From Pholiota molesta (taxonomy: Eukaryota > Basidiomycota > Agaricomycetes > Agaricales > Strophariaceae), in the NCBI GenBank assembly GCA_014925825.1, contig JACGCK010000405.1, positions 1 through 28,604 of the forward strand: a stretch of 28,604 nucleotides of DNA, in the 5' to 3' direction. Below are positions 18,892 to 28,604 of this stretch, one piece after another. Numbering within the stretch: position 1 is the first letter of the stretch; every line of letters begins with the position of its first letter. The notes under the pieces were generated by a model, which was not told where the DNA came from, ran no database searches, and worked only from the letters and a program-made list of their open reading frames with translations. The translations under genes and the position numbers were made by a program.

Positions 18892-21800
18892 CTAGCTCGA
18901 CCCATTGTTGGTCGCCCCATATCGAATCGCGCCTCCTCGCAGATCCTTGCTCACTCGCGATCGGCCTCGTTCTACATCCCCGTTCTCCCGCCGCCGTCTA
19001 TTGCCCTTCGTGCTTCGCGAAGAAGGCATACGCACAGGGTTCCGTACACACATCATCATCGACAATGCAAACACCATCAGCCCTGCAGCTACCACGAAGA
19101 TCGCCTTCGGGTAGGTCGCTACTGTGCCACTGAAGATCACACCAAAGAGCAAAGGCTACAGGAAAGAAGTCAGGCCCGATTATCTCTGCATTACATATCG
19201 GAAGAAAACATACCCCAAGAATCATCTGTCCGACGGCTTGCAGTACCGCCAACGCCCCAAAGAGCGCCCCAGTGCCCTCTTCCTCGTGTGCTTCCTCCGC
19301 CCCTGATGGCTGCCCATCAGCGCCAATGGTCCGCGCGTTCAAAGCCCGGACTTGTATCATACACAAAGCCAAACTGTGAATTGCAGGCACCGCACCGCTG
19401 CCCATCCCGTTCAATGAGGACGAAACAATGAACATTGCCTGACTGCGATTGAAGGAATCATCTCCAGGCGTCCCAAGTGCCCTTAGCTTCATTTGCACGT
19501 CCGCCGTGTTTATTGGCGCAGGCAAGATTGCTACAAGCGAGTGAGAAATGATGTCGATGAGCAGCGAGCATCGCGTCAGGATGAGATCGAATCCAATCTC
19601 GTGGCCCAGCTGCGCCAGTGTTGGTTTAGGTTTCTTTCCATTCACCAGCGTTTTCGGCGAAGCTTGCTCGGGTGCAACATTGGTGTTCGTTCCATTTGCG
19701 CCGACTGCCTTTGGATCGCCATTCGGGTTACCCACATCAGCATTCGAAGGCGGCGGCCTGGGCTTGAAGAACCCAATGAGAGCTGATCGGTACAAATTCG
19801 TCAAAATCTGACAGAAGAACGAAGAGTACAAAAACATACTAGGCAATCCGAATAGCAGCCAAATTGCTCTGCCTCCACCCATGAACGAAATATAATAACT
19901 CAATTGCTCGGGGCCCCATCCATATGTATGCGTGGCGTACAGATACTTGATCTGGTACAATCCCTGGATACCAAAACGATGTCGAAGTCAGTTATTGTAT
20001 TGCTCAGCGGACGAGCAGGAATGTGACGAGGAAATGATTGGCTTAACCCACGCAGCTGGCAGCTGGAAGGGTATTATGGAGCAACGCCACGGCGTATCAA
20101 GCTCCAAGGTGCTTGAAACTCAGAAGCATCCCTTTCGAGGGCCAAAATCCCTCAAGTCCGCTTTCCATCTCCTGCGCATTCCTGGATCATATGCGTGACT
20201 ATCGCTCATAAAAAGCGCAACCCATCCCATCCAATTACTCCATCCCCACAATCACTGCATGCCATCCATTTCCCGCAAAACGAGATAACCAAGGAAGAGA
20301 TGGACTCACGGTAGACAACATAAACCCAAACAACGACACGGCCAATATCGTAAGGCTCCAGTCACGGCGCTTGCGCAATCCAATACCGTTTGGCGAGGGG
20401 TCAAGCACCATTACGGGCAAGAACACAGCGAGAGGGCTCAAGAACCTGGCTATCACTCCTCTCGATCGTTCTTCCTGGTCCGGAAGCTCGTTCCGACTCC
20501 CGGACGCCCTGGTATCATCGCCCTCTTCCCTGGCGTCCCCCGCATCCTCGGCAACAGTAATAGCACGCGCCTTCCCCTTGGACGAGCCTACTTGTACATA
20601 CGCCGCGGCCGCTCGCTCCATCTTCTTCTTGTTCAACGATTCGGGAAACACGAACAACATCATGAGGAAGTTGAAGAATGAGCCCGCGATCGCGACCCAA
20701 AACACTGTCGTCACCACCTTACCCTGCTCGTGGCCGTCGATGCCTGGCCCGAAGGGGTGTTTGATGAGCCACCCACCAATACTCGGCCCGGCCGCGAAGC
20801 CAAGATAGACCACGCCCTGGAAGCGGCTGAAGATGCGCGCACGCGAGCCGGACGAGGTGCAGTCGCTGAGGTACGCCGACGTGCCGGACTGCAGCGTCGA
20901 CCAGCCGCCGAGGAGACCCTCGATGATGGGCGCGACGAGCAGCAGATGATGGCCGTGCTTCGACAGCGGCGACGAGGGCGTGGACACGAGGATGAACATC
21001 AGGTCCGTGAGGAAGAGCCCCAGGGTCGCGATCGCGAGCACTCGCGTACGGCCGTGCCGCTCGCCGAAGTGCCCCCACCAGCCGGTGGTGAGAGCAGAGA
21101 GCAACCCCATTGTCGTCGTCATGATCGTCTGCAGGCGCGCCGCCCCTGCCTGGACAGCAGGGTCCGACTGGCATCGCGCGGAAGGAATGCGGCGGGGGTC
21201 TTCTGTGTCATCGCTGTCCCGGTGGTCAGTGTCGTCATCCAAGTCCGAGTCGGGTAAGGTTATCGTTATCGGAGACCCGGAAGAAGCGTTGCCCTGGAAG
21301 ACTACGCGGGTTTGTTGTGGGGACAGAAATAGTGTTGCAGGATGGAGGTGGGGGCCCAGGCCGTCGAGGGAGGTGAATAACGCGGTGTGCAGTAGCTGCT
21401 GCTCTACGGGGACGGTCTGCGTGTGGTTCCATTTGTGGCCGCCGTGCAAACGGTTGCATGAGAGCTGTGTGTAGACTTCCACACGCGGCGCGAGCGTCAT
21501 GCCTCGCTACAATAACATGTGCCAGTCAGCAACCCATTTCCATGTCACGAACGATGCTCTTACTCACCACCAAAGAGGCAAGAACAGCGAAGGGAACAAG
21601 CCTTTAATGAAGACACCACGTTGAGACGATTAGATTGTAAATTATCAGAACACTGCAAATACACACCATAACGGCCTGGCTCGGTAGAAAGGTTTCTTTT
21701 TCCGGTGGTCAAGGAGTGGCATAGACTCGTCTGTCTCTGTTCTATCTGAGGCTCCTACCAGAGTCTCCGCCTCTGGCGTTGACATGTTCGACTGTGGGGA

Positions 21801-21947
21801 AGGGTCCGATTGGTGATGTAAGCTGGACCCCGACTGGCGGGGCGGAGGTCTTCTATATGACGTGCTTCGAGGAGGAGAAAAGGTAGCAGTGTCTGAGCTG
21901 ATGAGTGGGTCGGGTGCCACGATGTCTATGGGAGGTGTATGCGACAT
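18892..21947 (-). CDS. MFS transporter, 841 aa
   Basis: This is a major facilitator superfamily membrane transporter, probably proton-coupled, with unknown substrate. Five exons (21667-21947, 21568-21601, 20310-21506, 19214-19963, 18892-19155) join in frame. The introns are 65, 61, 346 and 58 nt. The first 80 or so residues are hydrophilic, with a possible acidic sorting sequence (ESMPLL). TM1 is split by the first two introns (PLW/LVPFAVLASLV/RGMTLAPRVEVYTQL). A long extracytoplasmic loop follows. The MFS motif A-like GWWGHFGERHGRTRVL is at about residues 247-262, between TM2 and TM3. A charged central loop of about 100 residues separates the two six-helix halves, and another hydrophilic insertion lies in the second half. 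The tail (RRRRENGDVERGRSRVSK) is basic. The inserts make it roughly 300 residues longer than a typical MFS protein. The 346-nt intron is long for this locus and could hide an error. Confidence 0.87.
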
Positions 21948-23411
21948 GATGAGGTGTTATATATAAGCAAGGGAGAGCACAGGGTGGCAGGGCCAGATTG
22001 ATGGGGCGCAGACAAGACGAGGGGACGCGGCGTGCGTGCAACAGACGGCGTGGATGAACGCGAGGCAAAGGTATGGAACACCCCCGCGATTAGCAGAATC
22101 TGATATGCATCAATTATGTATGAACGCTCGTCATGTCTGACCATCCTCCCCTCCTCCTCCCCACCTTCCGGCTTCTCGGCACTCTCTTGTCTTTTTCAAA
22201 TTCCTCTCATATCTCCTCGTGCGGGCCGCGTGCCTGCCTCCTGCCCTCTATCTTGTATCTCACCTGATCTTACTCGTCTCCTGGCCGCCCACTGTGATCC
22301 CATCGTCTTGCTCTCGTCTCAAGCAAGCGCTCGCTGCGGATCCCCACTGGGCCTCTTATCTTCTTGGTAAGATAGATGAAGAGTTTCATCACAATAATAG
22401 CATGTCCAGGCTATGTACTACTACATGTACTACATATCAGTGTTATCGTCTAGTTAGATACGGAGAAACATGGGAAAGTCTGCGTATTTATACCTCTGAT
22501 CCTCGTGTTCTTCCCTACTCGCTTGCCTTAGCCAGCTTTTATTTCCTCATGAGCCACCAGCGGCCACTCTTCCGCGGCATCTGTTTCCGGTAGGCCTTCC
22601 GTGTTTCAAACTCAGAGATCAAGACTCGGAGAGCCTTCGAATTTCGGGGCTTGGTAGATAAAAGCTAAATGGACGCGACTCGCGCGAGGCAAAGAGATAG
22701 CCTGCGTGCTTAAAATTGGGGAAACTTGAGCTTAAGGACGTGCGCATTATACAGTATAGTTTTCCAGACCCCACGATCCTTAAGTGTTATTAATTCTCAT
22801 GAACTCTGCCACTCCGAATTTGACGCCAAGTAAAAGTGCGCTTTTACTGACGGTGCATCACCTCCGTTCAAGTCAACTAGCCTAGCATGGATAATTCACA
22901 ACCACGGTGATCCGATTTCTGATTTAGCTGGTATGGTACTGAATCATCGACATGGATTATAAAAACACTCATGGAAGTAACATTTCGCCGGACAGACGCG
23001 TTCACGACGCGTGGTGATGCGCCACGCGCCATTAATGACAAGCAATCACGTGACTGTCGTAACAAATTTCGACGAATAGGGCCTCTCGAATCGTTGACAT
23101 CGACCAGTACTTGATATCGCTCTCGGATTTTGGCATTACAAACGTTACTGGACTCTACCGTCTAGAATGCCTGGATAAAAGTTCGCTCCTTTTCCAGGAC
23201 GCACTACTAGCCTGCTGTAGAAGTTTCAAGATCGACTCTTGAAGTCCAAAGGACGTGAAGTTAATTGCCGTGTCTTTCGTGTACAACACGCCCTTATCAA
23301 ACATAAGACAGCCACAAAAGACTCTTGAGACTAGGAATCTTCGGGAAGAGCTGTTTTTTGTTCATGTCACTTGACGCTGCCTAAGTTGACGGCTTAACGA
23401 GTGCATGAAAG
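21948..23411. promoter_or_regulatory. Divergent intergenic region
   Basis: 1.46 kb lies between the minus-strand MFS start and the plus-strand uncharacterised gene, so both promoters should be here. The MFS-proximal part has pyrimidine-rich stretches. Plus-strand frames of 84 and 124 codons (22116-22593) show no recognisable protein. No specific binding site is claimed. Confidence 0.4.
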
Positions 23412-25740
23412 ATGACAGACTATGATGTGGTATGGAAGACTCTGTCTCTCTGACATGTTTTCTGAAATCTTTTCGTTGTCTTGACTCAGATATCTCGAAA
23501 GCGAAGTCGACCCTCTGGAGCCTACGCTGTAGATCCCTGTCTCGGTTACTATGTTCTACAATCCCATAATTCTCCTGCAAAGAGCCTCGATCACTCTCAG
23601 AGACAACACTCTTCTAGTGGAACAGAAAACCCGGAAGAGAACAACATCGCTTTTCTCTATGACGACTGCACTATACCTTCTTCGATCCCTGATGAACTCG
23701 ACCTCGAGAGTCCTTCGACTGAAAGATTGCTTGACCTCGGCTACGAAAATACAACCTTGCTAGAAGCTACGGACTGGGTTGAGCTTATCCCATCGCGTCC
23801 TAAACCTGTACTTGGCCTCATCACTTCCAAATCTGGCTCCACCACAGCTCCTGCTCAGCATATTTCTCGAAACAGCGAAGTTCTCACAGAGGAACCACGT
23901 CCTCTTACTGTAGAAGAATTCTTAAAACGGCCCAGTCGCTCCAAATCGAAGGCCAGAAAAACTTATCGCGTCAAAAACATTAAATCTCAGAAGGCGAGGG
24001 CTATAAAAACTGCGGAGCCTACTAAAATCGGAGACAATGGCCAGTGTGATGATGGTCATGAGGTTGATGCTTTAGAACTCAGGTCCAGAAACGTTCCTCG
24101 TATCTTGCTATCCGAGGACGATCCATGCGATGTCGGAAGTAGCTCCCCGGAACACGAATCATCTTCGATCTGCGATATGCCAAAGATTACTAGACTTGAT
24201 AGCGTGAAAAGACAGCGTAGGAATTTTGCGAAGCCTTTAAAAGCCCGCATATACGAGGCTGCTGTAGCCACACATGTCGATCCGGAGGACGATTTCGCCC
24301 AGGACGAAGTGGACCCATCACGTCCCCCTCTGAGATTTTTACCTGGCCCTGCGACAGATGTCTCGCGCAAGCGGAAGACAAAGAGCTGGACCTTGGTCGA
24401 CCCGCGCAAATCAAAGTCTATATGCACGGCTAGCTTCGCATCGACCCTCCAACGCGCACCAAGGCAGGTGGCGAATGATGGCTTTGCTAGCTTGTCCCAT
24501 ACCTTGGATCGTCTGCCTATGGAGATTTGGAAATGGGGAGCGGATCAAGGGATACCACTACCCAACCCCAGGTCATCGATAAAGACAGGCAGTCGCAAAG
24601 CCCCACAGAATCAGGCTACAGCTATAGAGTCACTCAATCCCAAATACCCTCCTCTTATGTTCGTCCCACTGAACGGGGTCGATTCTGATTACACAACTCT
24701 CTTCCGAAGGAAAAGGTGAGAGCGGACACCAAGTTCAAAAACACGTTTGACCATATTCTTCTCAGAGGAATATTAGATAACGATAAGAAAGCAGCCTCAA
24801 AGAAGAGGAAACAGGAACTCCTTTGCGGTCCACCCTTGACTGATCGGCCCACTAAAAGGTAAGCATTTGTACATCATCTCGGATGTTCCCAACTTCCTAT
24901 AACGCTTATCTTGTGGTCAGAGTTCATCCTTCAAAGCGCAGCAAGAGGACTTCCGTCGAACCACCGATGTTGACTATGATTCCAATACCCAAGTCAACAA
25001 CTCCTCGTTCACGATCCGTTTCGTCTCCTGCACTGAGGGATATGAATTATCCCATCACTCCTTGCGACGAACTAGCCCAAAAAAGCAGGGACTTGTCATC
25101 ACCGATTGAACCCGTATTGGCAGCCCGAACGCCTATTGCGATAACGGTCGAATCATCAAGTACTATATCTTCCATACTTCCGTTCCCAACTCAGCAAAGT
25201 ACTGCGTCGCGTAATCACTTGTCCGTTCTTGATACCCAGCAGCATCTGGCAGGCCCGGCCATATCTAACAAGAGGACATTGAAGAGGACATTGTTGTCTG
25301 ATAAACGCCTGCGACCTTTAGAATCGTTCATGGACGAATTTCTCGAAAATATTCGGAATGTTCATGGACAGGTGTTGGAAGTAAAATTCAAAGATAAACG
25401 CCCTCGGCCATCAAAGATCGCAAGGGAATCTTCACGCGGCCCGGGTGTTGGTGAGTCGCCGTTTTTTTGGTATTGTATTGATTTTGGTATCGAAATGATT
25501 AATTTTTGTGATTATTATGAAGAAGGTTGTAGTGTTGTTCGATCAACTCTTCTCCCGAAGGCTATCACATCTGGCGCAAAAAAAATTAGAACACCCCTAG
25601 AAAATAGTCTGTCTTTCGATAGTCAACTCTCGGGATGGTCGACTCCGAATGCAACGGAAACCCTTGAACGATGTCCAAGCCCTGATGTTCTTTCACTCCT
25701 GGAACCGAGGAACTATCAGGTGGTACTAGGATCTCGCTAG
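23412..25740 (+). CDS. Uncharacterised, probably nuclear protein
   Basis: The family was not recognised. The predicted start is a six-codon exon (23412-23429, MTDYDV). It is followed by exons 23490-24715 and 24766-24858 and a last exon from 24921. The introns are 60, 50 and 62 nt with GT...AG ends and correct phase. The protein is hydrophilic, Ser/Pro/Lys/Arg-rich and largely disordered in appearance. It has many basic clusters (SRKRSRPS, KSKARKTYRVK, SRKRKTKSW, KKRKQELL, SKRSKRTS), which suggests nuclear import. A more ordered-looking piece is RLRPLESFMDEFLENIRNVH. The 3' end is ambiguous. The frame stays open to the stop at 25738-25740 (718 aa), but GTGAGT at 25451 could start an AT-rich intron. 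Using TTGTAG at 25532 shifts the frame and ends at 25600 (644 aa, tail LFDQLFSRRLSHLAQKKLEHP). Acceptors at 25522 or 25525 would keep the longer frame. Confidence 0.7.
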
Positions 25741-26028
25741 AGGTAAGGCCGACTCGGAAGGCCTCGCTTTTTAACTGATTTACACGCAGTGTGCATGGTG
25801 CACTGCTTCTGGGCAATAAGAAAGAAACATTGAGAATCGGCTTGAATTCTAAAGATAGCCAACAGGATGCAAATTTGCCATCTACGAACTGCATCGTTTC
25901 CACAATAATAGTATTAGATGTTAAGATAAAATTACAAGAATGAAACTGTGCAAAACCCAAGCTACGGATTACCGATCATGAAAGATAATTTACGCAAAAC
26001 TATGTCGCTGTGTGAGAACGACTCGTGT
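25741..26028. other. Convergent intergenic region
   Basis: The 288 bp between the stops of the uncharacterised plus-strand gene and the minus-strand HSP20 gene are AT-rich and probably hold both 3' UTRs. No gene or repeat was seen. Confidence 0.5.
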
Positions 26029-26887
26029 TCAGGAATCTCCTGAACGTGAACGCGCGTCTACCCTATAACAACGCATGTTCGGGTATCTTAGAATTAGACC
26101 TTTACTGGTCATCTGGGCGTGGATCTCTTCGAACTATGGACAGTCGATGAAACGATCATCAGTAAAGGTCAAACGCATGCTTCAATCGTGAATACGCACC
26201 CGTGTTCCTTCAGGCAGGGGAAGAGTCCGATGGTACATCTTCCTAACATACTCACGGACCACAAGACCATCCTCTTCTTCCCATTCCGTGGCTTCGCCAA
26301 GCTCCCATGTAAGGACAAGCTTATTGCGTTGGAAGCTTATGTGTATATCCTGTTTATCAACCTCAGGCAGCTCAAATGTTGCAACAACTGCACGGCCGTC
26401 TGTAGACTCCCGAAAATTGGATCTATGAATTGACTTTAGTCCTTGATCTTGGAGTGATTCCAGGGGGATATATTTACATTGACTTCGGTTTTTTCACCGG
26501 TTTGGGTATTGCCAAAGGTGGGGGAGACTCTAGGACTGGGATTTGCAGTGGAACCTGCTCCGCTGAGGCCAGCAGCTCCTGAGCCATTTCCTCGAGCGAC
26601 TGAACCTTTGGTCGTTCCTTGGCCATCTTCTTTTCCTTCTCTGAACGGATGGTATCCCATATTAAATTAAGAGATCGAGCGTCGGCAGGAGGCTCTACAT
26701 CCTCGATGGACGACCCGGCAATGTTGGGATGGGTATATAATGCGCGCGCCGTCTCGCGATGCCTGTAAGCGTTGACATCCGTCGTGGATGCACCGTCATT
26801 CGATGGGTAGTCGATACCCGTTACGGCGGGAGTGACTGGCGAGGAGATGCCTTTATCGTCTTTGCGATTGGGGCTGTAGGGGGGCAT
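26029..26887 (-). CDS. Small heat-shock protein (HSP20/alpha-crystallin domain)
   Basis: This is a probable ATP-independent chaperone that binds unfolding proteins. Three exons (26478-26887, 26200-26422, 26029-26133) join in frame across introns of 55 and 66 nt, giving 245 aa. The N-terminal part of about 136 residues is long and hydrophilic, with a charged helix-like section (IRSEKEKKMAKERPK, then SLEEMAQELLASAEQV) and a Pro/Lys-rich linker. The alpha-crystallin domain starts around residue 147 with AVVATFELPEVDKQDIHISF. It continues with RNKLVLTWEL, REYVRKMYHRTLPLPEGTR and FEEIHAQMTSKGLILRYPN. These match the usual order (T-ELPG-KKEDI, L-V--E, REY--F-RTL-LP, -I-A---NG-L-I--P). NG in the last block is replaced by SKG, and no clear C-terminal I-X-I motif is seen. 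Domain-level confidence is good. The long N-terminus makes it unlike classic Hsp26/Hsp16 types. No canonical heat-shock element was found by eye upstream. Confidence 0.85.
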
Positions 26888-28092
26888 CGTTCGTTACGAG
26901 AAGGGGAAAAGTGGGGAAGGAATAGTAAGCGAGAGGGAAGTGGTCGATAAGACGGCAAGATAAAAATCTAGCAAGCTGAGGTGAGCTTTAAGCACGGCGA
27001 GTCGCATGCTGTCTGACACTCACGAGGTAAGGGTGTTGACTGCAGCGGGCGAGGGTGCTGCTACGCGGAGATATCGGGTCGTAAATTATAGTTGTTGTGT
27101 TGTTCTCCCGCGAATATGTCTTCTGCAAGAAGACCCATGAGCTAATAAAAATCACCAAGCATCGCGATAATCTTCAGAGAGAAAATAAGAGAAAAGTCCA
27201 GAATGGAAAAAAGACGGTGAGGAGCTGGATCACGCTGAATACAGATGCCTCACCGTTAACATGAGGCTAATGATCCCTCGTCATTGCATCTCCATCAGGA
27301 GCGTTTCCGGTCCGGCATTTTGCGGCATCCATCAGCGGTGTTTGCCGGAGCACAAAATTCAGCTTTTTGCGTCGGAGCTTGCTTCGTTTCTCTTTGTTTC
27401 TTTTCTACCTTCGACGGCGATATGTCTTGCCTTGTCTTGTGAGTATTTCTATCAACCTTTTGTTCTGCATGATGGGCCCTGTGCCATTTGTCAATAGCAT
27501 GTTAGACTACCAAGCTCCCTTAGTGGAACTGCGGATACTCACCTCGACTTCTGATCTTTCAATCCATTCATGCCAATCAAATTTTTTCGCATGCTTATTC
27601 CTTTTTCTCAGATCTTTGACGACTGGGGACACATACATACCTACCAGTGTTCATTGGAATTACCTTCTTGGATTATGTTTAGGCCAGGGATAATAATAGT
27701 CTCACCAAATAGCTCTAGGTCCTGCGAAGGGACGGCTTTATGATTGGCGGCCTTGCTCTGTTTGTTCGAACTTAATGTCAGTAATTGGTCCCTTTTACGC
27801 ACAACAATAATCTTAAGACGTGTGCCCGTCTACGATGCCACGAATCCTGGTGTATAACACGCTAGTGAGAAAGACAACAGGTAGTCTGACACCTATGAGT
27901 TATCGCGTTCAAGGCACTGGAATTGTCACTCGAGAGCTGGCCCTGTTGGGCCGTCTCAATACTTGCATGCTCCACTTTGCATCTTGTAACGGGGTGTTCT
28001 AAGCGAATCATGATTAATAGATACAAATATAATAACAGCAATTCTATGAAGCTCAGTTAGTAATCGGGACAAGAATGACAATTGGTTTCACC
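26888..28092. other. Intergenic region upstream of HSP20, no gene supported
   Basis: The 1.2 kb between the HSP20 start and the stop codon of the next minus-strand gene should hold the HSP20 promoter (near 26888-27200) and the 3' UTR of the partial gene. Plus-strand frames at 27261-27693 (78 and 108 codons) overlap each other and lack recognisable protein content. Confidence 0.45.
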
Positions 28093-28604
28093 TCACCTTG
28101 AGAATATAATATCATACAAGTTTTTGAACTTTTTATTCGAATATCCCACAGCGCTTCGGCCCATACCTAACCTTCGTTTGACAGCCGCTTGAGGAGCCGC
28201 TTGAGAAGGTATTTGAGGAGCAGATTGAGGTACAACATGAGAACCATTAGGTAGATCAGGCATCTCTCGCGGAAGAGTATTGGCGCGGAGGTTATCATGC
28301 TGCGGCAATATCATTGGTGACGAAGCACCTTCGACGAAATCTGTGTCATATTTGACAGGAGGAATTTTTTCAAGTTGCAGAGCTCGGGGCGTTTGCAACA
28401 GGTTTGAGCACACAGTCCTGGGAGTGTTGTTATCGGAAGCTCGGGGTGGGCTATAGATGGGATTTACAGCTGGTTGTCCAGATGACTGGGCCTTACTTGC
28501 CAGTCTGTTTGTAGTGTTCGCAGAACTATAGCTATTTTCGCTCCCAGACTGTATAGCTGGATGTATGTAGGCACTAGTACGGTGCTTTCCACTGAAACTC
28601 CATT
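28093..28604 (-). CDS. 3' end of an unrecognised gene (partial)
   Basis: One minus-strand frame is open from the window edge to a stop at 28093-28095, giving about 169 C-terminal residues. It is rich in Ser, Asn, Pro and Gln, and appears disordered. Segments include NPIYSPPRASDNN, EKIPPVKYDTDF and a run of SAPQ/AAPQ-like words. It finishes with a basic cluster, VKRRLGMGRSAVGYSNKKFK, which looks like a nuclear localisation or nucleic-acid-binding tail. This is compatible with the tail of a nuclear protein, for example a DNA repair factor, but no domain is visible and the family is not claimed. The coding sequence continues beyond the right edge. Confidence 0.6.
   Translation of the reverse strand, partial: WSFSGKHRTSAYIHPAIQSGSENSYSSANTTNRLASKAQSSGQPAVNPIYSPPRASDNNTPRTVCSNLLQTPRALQLEKIPPVKYDTDFVEGASSPMILPQHDNLRANTLPREMPDLPNGSHVVPQSAPQIPSQAAPQAAVKRRLGMGRSAVGYSNKKFKNLYDIIFSR

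Noticed and set aside
22116..22593. Plus-strand frames between the MFS gene and the uncharacterised gene
   Set aside because: Pyrimidine-rich sequence with chance open frames in two phases. The position fits promoter or 5' UTR sequence.
27095..27140. TTC...GAA words upstream of HSP20 as a heat-shock element
   Set aside because: The spacing (8-9 bp between units) does not match the nGAAnnTTCn pattern.
27261..27693. Two overlapping plus-strand frames that might be a small gene upstream of HSP20
   Set aside because: No motif, competing frames, and no convincing splice structure.

Overview
The window looks like nuclear DNA of a filamentous fungus, most likely a basidiomycete (Agaricomycetes). 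The protein genes only read through once many short introns (48-75 nt, a few 115-346 nt) with GT...AG ends are removed, and the proteins belong to fungal families. No prokaryotic operon signals, CRISPR arrays or rRNA were seen. The species cannot be named from this sequence.

Layout. Positions 1-5400 are repeat-rich. They hold a possible broken gene end (305-574), a 3.57-kb element with perfect 25-bp terminal inverted repeats and flanking TA (746-4318), and a 305-bp MITE-like element with closely related ends, also flanked by TA (5061-5365). The large element carries a GC-rich block full of short repeats (about 1800-3120) and an AT-rich block with seven copies of GCCTGCGGCGC (3565-4126). No transposase was recognised.

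Positions 5830-7092 hold a wax-synthase-like MBOAT acyltransferase (minus strand). A 3.2-kb gene-poor stretch follows and contains an inverted-repeat pair (7973/8862). An NAD(P)-dependent epimerase/dehydratase (plus, 10338-11321) converges on NPR3, the GATOR1/SEACIT subunit (minus, 11389-13947, six exons). Positions 14490-15660 look like a degraded foldback repeat enclosing a tRNA-derived, SINE-like Pol III module and a 44-bp tandem duplication.

From 16520 to 21947 lie two minus-strand genes: Mediator subunit MED19 (six exons) and a large MFS transporter (841 aa, five exons). A 1.46-kb divergent intergenic region separates the transporter from an unrecognised, probably nuclear, 640-720 aa protein (plus, 23412-25740). 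A small heat-shock protein (HSP20/alpha-crystallin, minus, 26029-26887) follows. The window ends inside an unrecognised minus-strand gene (28093 to beyond 28604).

The genes do not form a visible pathway or secondary-metabolite cluster. NPR3 (amino-acid signalling to TORC1), MED19 (transcription) and HSP20 (stress) are housekeeping or regulatory genes. The most unusual material is the repeat-rich left end. All exon joins were worked out by hand from GT/AG sites and reading-frame continuity. They are predictions without transcript support.
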